A stretch of 64,000 bases of DNA, from contig CAVTRT010000003.1 of assembly GCA_963737285.1 (NCBI GenBank), positions 682,001 through 746,000 of the forward strand, written 5' to 3'. The position numbers and the translations under genes were made by a program. Under the pieces are notes generated by a model. It searched no databases, was not told where the DNA came from, and saw nothing but the letters and a program-made list of their open reading frames with translations. The stretch's first letter is position 1, and each line of letters starts with the position of its first letter. Below are positions 59,670 through 64,000 of the stretch, in pieces. This stretch comes from Trebonia sp963737285 (GTDB lineage Bacteria > Actinomycetota > Actinomycetes > Streptosporangiales > Streptosporangiaceae).

Positions 59670-60999
59670 TCAGGGACGTAGAGCCGCCAGGCCGCGCTCC
59701 ACGACGGCGATGATCCGCGGGCGCAACTCGCTTGGCGCGATGATCGCGTCGACCGATCCGACTCTCTGAGCACGCTGAATCGAATGCACGCGGTCAAACT
59801 CGGCCGCGACCTCGCTGAGCTTCTCCGCCCGCACCGACGCCCGCAACACGGTCAGCCGGGCGGTGAGCGAGGTTCGCTCCGTCCCTGCCGCCCTGGCGAT
59901 GCGAGCCTCGAGTTCCGCGACCCGAGGGTCACGGGCGGTACGCGCGTCGACGTCGGCGGCGAATACCACCGCCGCGGCCGGTGCCCCGCCCAGCACCGAG
60001 GCGTACGACCCGTCAACGGCGAGCACCGTCATGTTCGGGTTGAGCATCTTGGAGAAAACGACGAACGCGCCACCGTGGTAGCGCGAGATGACGCAGAACA
60101 CGATGGGCCCGCGGAAGTTGACGATCGCGCGACCGATCTCAGCGCCGTATTCCAGTTGCAGCTTGCGCATCGACTCCGGCGACCCGTCGAACCCGGAAAG
60201 GTTCGCCAGCACACCAGAGGCCGGTTCCCGCTCACCGCGTTGATGGCCCGCGCGACCTTCTTCGACGAGGACGGGAACAGCGTGCCGGCCGTGTAATTCT
60301 CCGGGCCGTCGGCGGGCGGGAACCCGCGCCGCGGCACCGACCGCGATTCGATGCCCAGCAGGCACACCGGCAACCCGCCAAGGTGCGCGTCGTGCACGAC
60401 GGCAGTCTCCGCGTCGGCCATGCTGGCCCAGCGTTCCAGGACCGGATGGTCCTGGTCGGCCAGCGCCCGCAGCACCGTGCGAATGTCGAACGGCTTCTTG
60501 CGGTCCGGGTTGGCCGCGCGGGAAAAGACCTGCCCGACGCTCGTGAACTCGCTGCCCTCGATGGCGTGCGGGAAGTCGCAGATGTCCCGGTCGACTGGGT
60601 CGCAGGTGACTGCCCGGCGCGGGCCGCTCTCGCCCGGCAGCACGTAGCTGTGGTCGTAGTGCGATTGCAGCACGCCGCAGGCGGCCTGCAGGTCCATCGC
60701 CCAGTACTGCGCCTGGCCGTTGGGCCCCATGATCCGGTCGTGGCGCCGATGCCCATGTTGTCCTCGGCGGACACGCCGCCCGAGAAGTCCAGTGACCGCT
60801 TCCCGGTCAGCACCATCGCCGAGTCCGGGGTCATCACGAGGATGCCCCTGGTGTGCATCAGCATCGTGGCCTCGGCGTTCCAGTATGACTGGGCGCCCAC
60901 GTTGATCCCGGTCACGACGACGTTGATCTCGCCCCCGTCCTGGGTGAAGTGCACGATGCGGCGCAGCGCGGCTGCCGTCGCCGGCTGGACTTGGCTCAT
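59670..60999 (-). pseudogene. acyl-CoA carboxylase carboxyltransferase remnant, frameshifted
   Basis: Three frames in order encode the C-terminal carboxyltransferase half of a large acetyl/propionyl-CoA carboxylase: HFTQDGGEINVVVTGINVGA and VLTGKRSLDFSGGVSAEDNM; then GPNGQAQYWAMDLQAACGVL, PVDRDICDFPH and KPFDIRTVLRALADQDHPVL; then VLANLSGFDGSPESMRKLQL, FRGPIVFCVISRYHGGAFVV and VGSVDAIIAPSELRPRI. One-base losses near 60742 and 60212 explain the shifts. An in-frame TAG lies just before the first ATG, and the biotin carboxylase and biotin-carrier parts are missing from the region upstream. It is therefore probably a decayed fragment even if the indels are errors. Confidence 0.75.
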
Positions 61000-61143
61000 G
61001 GCCGGCGTCCCGGATTCCTCCTATCTCGCGCCGTGCGAGCCATGATCCACCACGCTCTCTGTCACGGATGGGATCCTGCGGTCACCGGCGAACGTCGTCA
61101 GCTCCGCGCTGATGCCGGACTGGACATCCCGGGCTTCCCAGGC

Positions 61144-62885
61144 CTACTTCACGACCGTGAGTGCCTTCGAAGCCGACGTCGAGGCGTCCAAGTCGGCGCT
61201 GCCGGCGTAGGCGGCCGTGATGTGGTAGGCACCGGCCTTGAGCACGCTCTTGGCAAGGGTGCAGCTGCCCTTGCCGGCCGACAGGGTGATGGTGCACGCG
61301 ATGGTGCGGCCGTCCGTGACGGTGGCCTTCCCGGTCGGGGTGCCTGCGGCGGCGTTGACGGTGACGGAGGCCCTCTCGGACTGCTCATGGCCGTAGGTGA
61401 TCTTGGTGGCGGACAGGGTGAGTGCCGTGGTGGTGGACGTGAGTGGTGTCTCGATCGCGGCGAACGGAAGCGCCGGGCCGGCCTTGGTCGTGTAGTACCC
61501 GGCCGTGACGCAGCTCGCGGCGGCGGAGCAGGACAGGCCCGCCGCGCCGGAGTAGTCACCGGTATTCAGCGCGGCAAGGCCGGGCGGCACCTCGGCCGCC
61601 TCCCAGTTCCCGCCGGACTCGTCGGCGACGAACGGGGAGGTTGCCGCGATCGGCTGGCCGTCGTCCCAGTAGTAGCCGCCGGTCAGGGTGCAGTTGCCCA
61701 CGGAGGCACAGGAGATCCAGTCGGTACCGGCCCCGGCGACCTTCGGCAGGCTGGTCGCGCCCGGCAGTTCGACGGGCTTGCCCCACGTCCCGTTGACCTC
61801 GGTCAAGGTGGCGGCCACCGACTTGGCACTGGACCCCACCTGGGCGCTCACCACGCAGTCGCCGGTCGCCGGGCACGCGACGTTGCCCAGGCCGAGCACG
61901 CCGGTGACCTTCTGCGCGGCGGACAGCGTCCCGCCGGACAGCGGGACGATGAACGAGTACCCGTCAGTCCCGTTGGGGCCGGACGCGCTGCCGGTGGCGA
62001 GGCAGTTCCCAGCCGAGGAGCAGCCGAACTGGCCGATGGTCGCCTCGCCGCCGGAGGGGGCAGCGGTGCCCGGCGGCTGCCTCGCCTGGTCCCACGTATA
62101 GCCCGACTCGATGGCGGCGACGCGTCGATGGTGCCGGTCTCGTCTGCTCCGGTGTGGTAATAGCCGTTGATCACGCAGTCGCCGGCCGCCGGGCAGGTGA
62201 CTGCGCTCGACGTCGAGCCGCCGACCCCGAGCGTCGCGATGCCGGGCACCTCGATCGCCTGCTGCCAGGTGCCGTTTACCTCCTCGGCGAGGAACGCGTC
62301 CCATTCCGACGAGATGCCGTAGGAGTCCAGGTCGGTGCCGTAGTCACCGACGACCTCGCAGTTGCCCGCCGAGGGACACGCGAGGCCGTTGATGTCTGGG
62401 TATCCGCCGATATCAAGGGCGGCCAGCCCCGGAAGAGGAGTGGCCTCGCTCCAAGCGCCGTTTGTCTCGGTCGCGGTGAACGCCTGCTCCGCGCCCGTGC
62501 TGGCGTCGGCGGTGTAGGTCCCGACGGCCACGCAGTTTCCCGGTGAGGTGCAGGCCAGCTGGTTGACGGCCGATGGACTGGGCGCGTCCGAGGATGCCGC
62601 GATGAACTGCGTGGACCAGGTGCCGTTGTCCTGCTGGCTGACGAAGGCCTGGCTCCCGCTGCTGCCTTCCAGGGAACCGCCGACGGCGCACGCGCCGGAA
62701 GCGCTGGGCGGGCACGCGACCGAGAGCACCTGCACGTAACCCGTCGTCGATAGGCCGGGCAGTTCCTGCGCCGAGCCCCAGGCCCCGTAGACGGCGGTCG
62801 GCGTCGTCGCGCCGGCGGCCGGAACTAGGGCAACCGACGCGGCAAGAGCCGCGGCACATGCCGCCGCGACCGATCTCACTCTCAT
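61144..62885 (-). pseudogene. secreted Cys-pair repeat protein with Ig-like C-terminus, frameshifted
   Basis: ATG 62885 encodes a Sec signal peptide (VAAACAAALAASVALVPAAG) followed by repeats of about 55-60 residues, each with two Cys spaced C-x5-C (CTSPGNC, CPSAGNC, CPAAGDC, CSSAGNC, CPATGDC, CASVGNC) and a NGTW-type turn. The frame is lost near 62127 by one missing base and resumes as AAIESGYTWDQA. After seven or more repeats comes an Ig-like domain (TALTLSATKITYGHEQSERA onward) to LTVVK at 61144. It is probably an extracellular beta-propeller or repeat protein of unknown function. A lipoprotein on the opposite strand at 63571 has the same repeats. Confidence 0.75.
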
Positions 62886-62929
62886 GGGTCTCTCCCGCTC
62901 CCCTCAGGTGCGCATCCCACGAGAATGAT

Positions 62930-63130
62930 TCACAACAAAACCGTCATAGTCCACTTTTCTAACTGTTTTCCACAGTGCCGCGTCATGACGATGATCATCG
63001 CCCAGTGGACCATCGTCTTGTGGTGCTCGGGGAGTCGCTTCATAGTCGCGGACTGTGCGCCGAGACCTGGTGATCCAGGGCAAGGTGCGCTCCACGACCC
63101 AGCGGTGATGACCCGCACCGAGTACGCAAG
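62930..63130 (-). pseudogene. IS5-type transposase C-terminal remnant
   Basis: Minus-strand frames read RWVVERTLPWITRSRRTVRD then, shifted, KRLPEHHKTMVHWAMIIVMT. These are the end of an IS5-like DDE transposase (the conserved Glu of WVVERT plus the C-terminal helices). The rest is absent. It lies between two genes with related Cys-pair repeats. The remaining gap to 63570 holds no gene that I can support. Confidence 0.7.
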
Positions 63131-63570
63131 TTACATGCACCAAGGGGCCGCCGTCAGCCGCCGGCCGAGACGACCATGGGACCATTAACACAACGAGCCA
63201 GCCGCACTCGGAGACCTGGCCCGTGAGAGCTGTTGTGGCCGAGGACTCTGACAGTTCCCGAGTGCGTGGCATGGCGGCGGCTGAGGCGGATCAGCCATCG
63301 ACTGATCGTCCCGACATTGCGGCCCGGTACCCCGCCGATTACATGCCGACGTCTGAAGGACCGCCACGCTCAAATCCCCGAGCCTCCGCTTCCGACCTGG
63401 GCCTCCGCCGATCCGGCTGGGGCTTTTGTTATATTTTGTCCCCTGGTGAGCACATGGTTGCAGCGGAAGGCCGGTGGCTGCGGATAGCGTTCCGGTTAAC
63501 CAAGTTGCGACGCCTTGTCGTATATGCCAGGCTCGCTGAGAAAATAGTGAAGATTGAGCTTGGGGGACCT

Positions 63571-64000
63571 GTGCGGCGTACCTCGGTAATCCTGGCCAGC
63601 CTGGCCGCGGTCGCCCTCATGGTGGTCGGCTGTTCTCAGTCCCAGACGGGGAGCACGGCAGCCGGCGCGGCGGGAACGCCGGTAGCCGGGCGATGGAGCG
63701 CGGCCCGGGCGGTTCCCGGCACCGCCTCCAGTTCCATGGCCGCGGTCGAGGCGGTCTCATGCGCGCCGCGTGCGGAGTGCACCGCGGCCGGCGATACCAC
63801 GGGCGTCGGCGCCGCCACGGGCGCCTTTGCCATCAGCGAGCGGGACGGGACCTGGAGCAGTCCACGGCAGGTACCAGGACTGGCTGCCCTCGCCGCGGCC
63901 CATGGCAGCGTGAACGTCACTGACATCTCCTGCCCCGCGTCCGGGGACTGCCTGCTCACTGGCGCCTACTCCCGCTCCAAGCCCGGAGGAGGCATGCTCA
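63571..64000 (+). CDS. Cys-pair repeat lipoprotein (cut by window end)
   Basis: GTG 63571 with GGGGG just upstream opens a frame to the end of the window (143 codons so far). It starts VRRTSVILASLAAVALMVVG and then Cys 21, which fits a lipoprotein signal. After a Ser/Thr/Gly/Ala linker come repeats with Cys pairs CAPRAEC and CPASGDC and the phrase ERDGTWSSPRQVPGLAALA, the same module as the secreted repeat protein at 61144-62885. It is therefore a surface lipoprotein of the same family. The 3' end is outside the window. Function is unknown. Confidence 0.75.
   Translation, partial: MRRTSVILASLAAVALMVVGCSQSQTGSTAAGAAGTPVAGRWSAARAVPGTASSSMAAVEAVSCAPRAECTAAGDTTGVGAATGAFAISERDGTWSSPRQVPGLAALAAAHGSVNVTDISCPASGDCLLTGAYSRSKPGGGML

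Overview
The window is high-GC actinomycete DNA. Codon third positions are strongly G/C, GTG and TTG starts are common, and the gene content points to a mycelial actinomycete of the Streptomyces/Streptosporangiales kind: a cslA-glxA-cslZ hyphal-tip glycan locus, a DUF5999 gene, an RppA-type type III polyketide synthase, an ECF41 sigma factor and an actinobacterial RNase P RNA. I cannot name genus or species from sequence alone.

Layout. 0-15.3 kb is ordinary chromosomal content: a PsiE-like membrane protein, a metallo-beta-lactamase-fold hydrolase, a truncated Ser/Thr kinase, uvrA with a LexA-like box, a zinc-ribbon methyltransferase, an alpha/beta hydrolase, DUF5999, a heterodimeric ABC exporter and a frameshifted class V aminotransferase. 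15.3-20.2 kb is the cslA/glxA/GH6 operon. 20.7-23.2 kb holds a frameshifted molybdopterin oxidoreductase and a PPOX-fold flavoprotein. 23.3-38.6 kb is a surface-polysaccharide locus: a Wzm-like ABC permease, an asparagine-synthase-like protein, several glycosyltransferases (one with two GT-B modules), WecB-type epimerase and WecC-type dehydrogenase (together a route to UDP-ManNAcA) and a polytopic GT-C-like protein. An aldehyde dehydrogenase (frameshifted) and rnpB follow.

40.65-55.4 kb looks like an acquired island. Its left edge is an integrase remnant that reads into the 3' end of rnpB. Its right side has a group II intron fragment and an IS1380 fragment, and IS5-like, ISKra4 and IS66 fragments sit in the middle. 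By eye it is less GC-rich in its left half. It encodes what I consider the most unusual system here: (i) a fused homocysteine S-methyltransferase/S-adenosylhomocysteine hydrolase; (ii) a cystathionine gamma-synthase/lyase-like PLP enzyme; (iii) a small protein with an HDGIGH metal-ligand-like motif; (iv) a T-C-A-T nonribosomal peptide synthetase fused in one polypeptide to an MFS transporter; and (v) an MccF/LD-carboxypeptidase-like protein in which all three expected catalytic residues (Ser, Glu, His) appear replaced by Cys, His and Asn. The two gene groups (41.4-45.6 and 48.1-54.0 kb) lie on the same strand, separated by IS debris. I infer a small-peptide or modified-amino-acid pathway with its own methyl/sulfur recycling and a built-in exporter; the product is unknown.

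55.4-64 kb contains an rppA gene truncated next to the IS1380 fragment, a WrbA-like quinone reductase (frameshifted), an ECF41 sigma factor, an NADPH:quinone reductase, the carboxyltransferase remnant of an acyl-CoA carboxylase, a secreted Cys-pair repeat protein (frameshifted), an IS5-like remnant, and the start of a lipoprotein with the same Cys-pair repeats that runs off the window.

At least seven otherwise well-conserved coding frames are broken by what look like one-base indels. This may reflect base-level assembly errors rather than true pseudogenes and should be settled before any of them is called dead. No tRNA, 5S/16S/23S rRNA or CRISPR array was seen.
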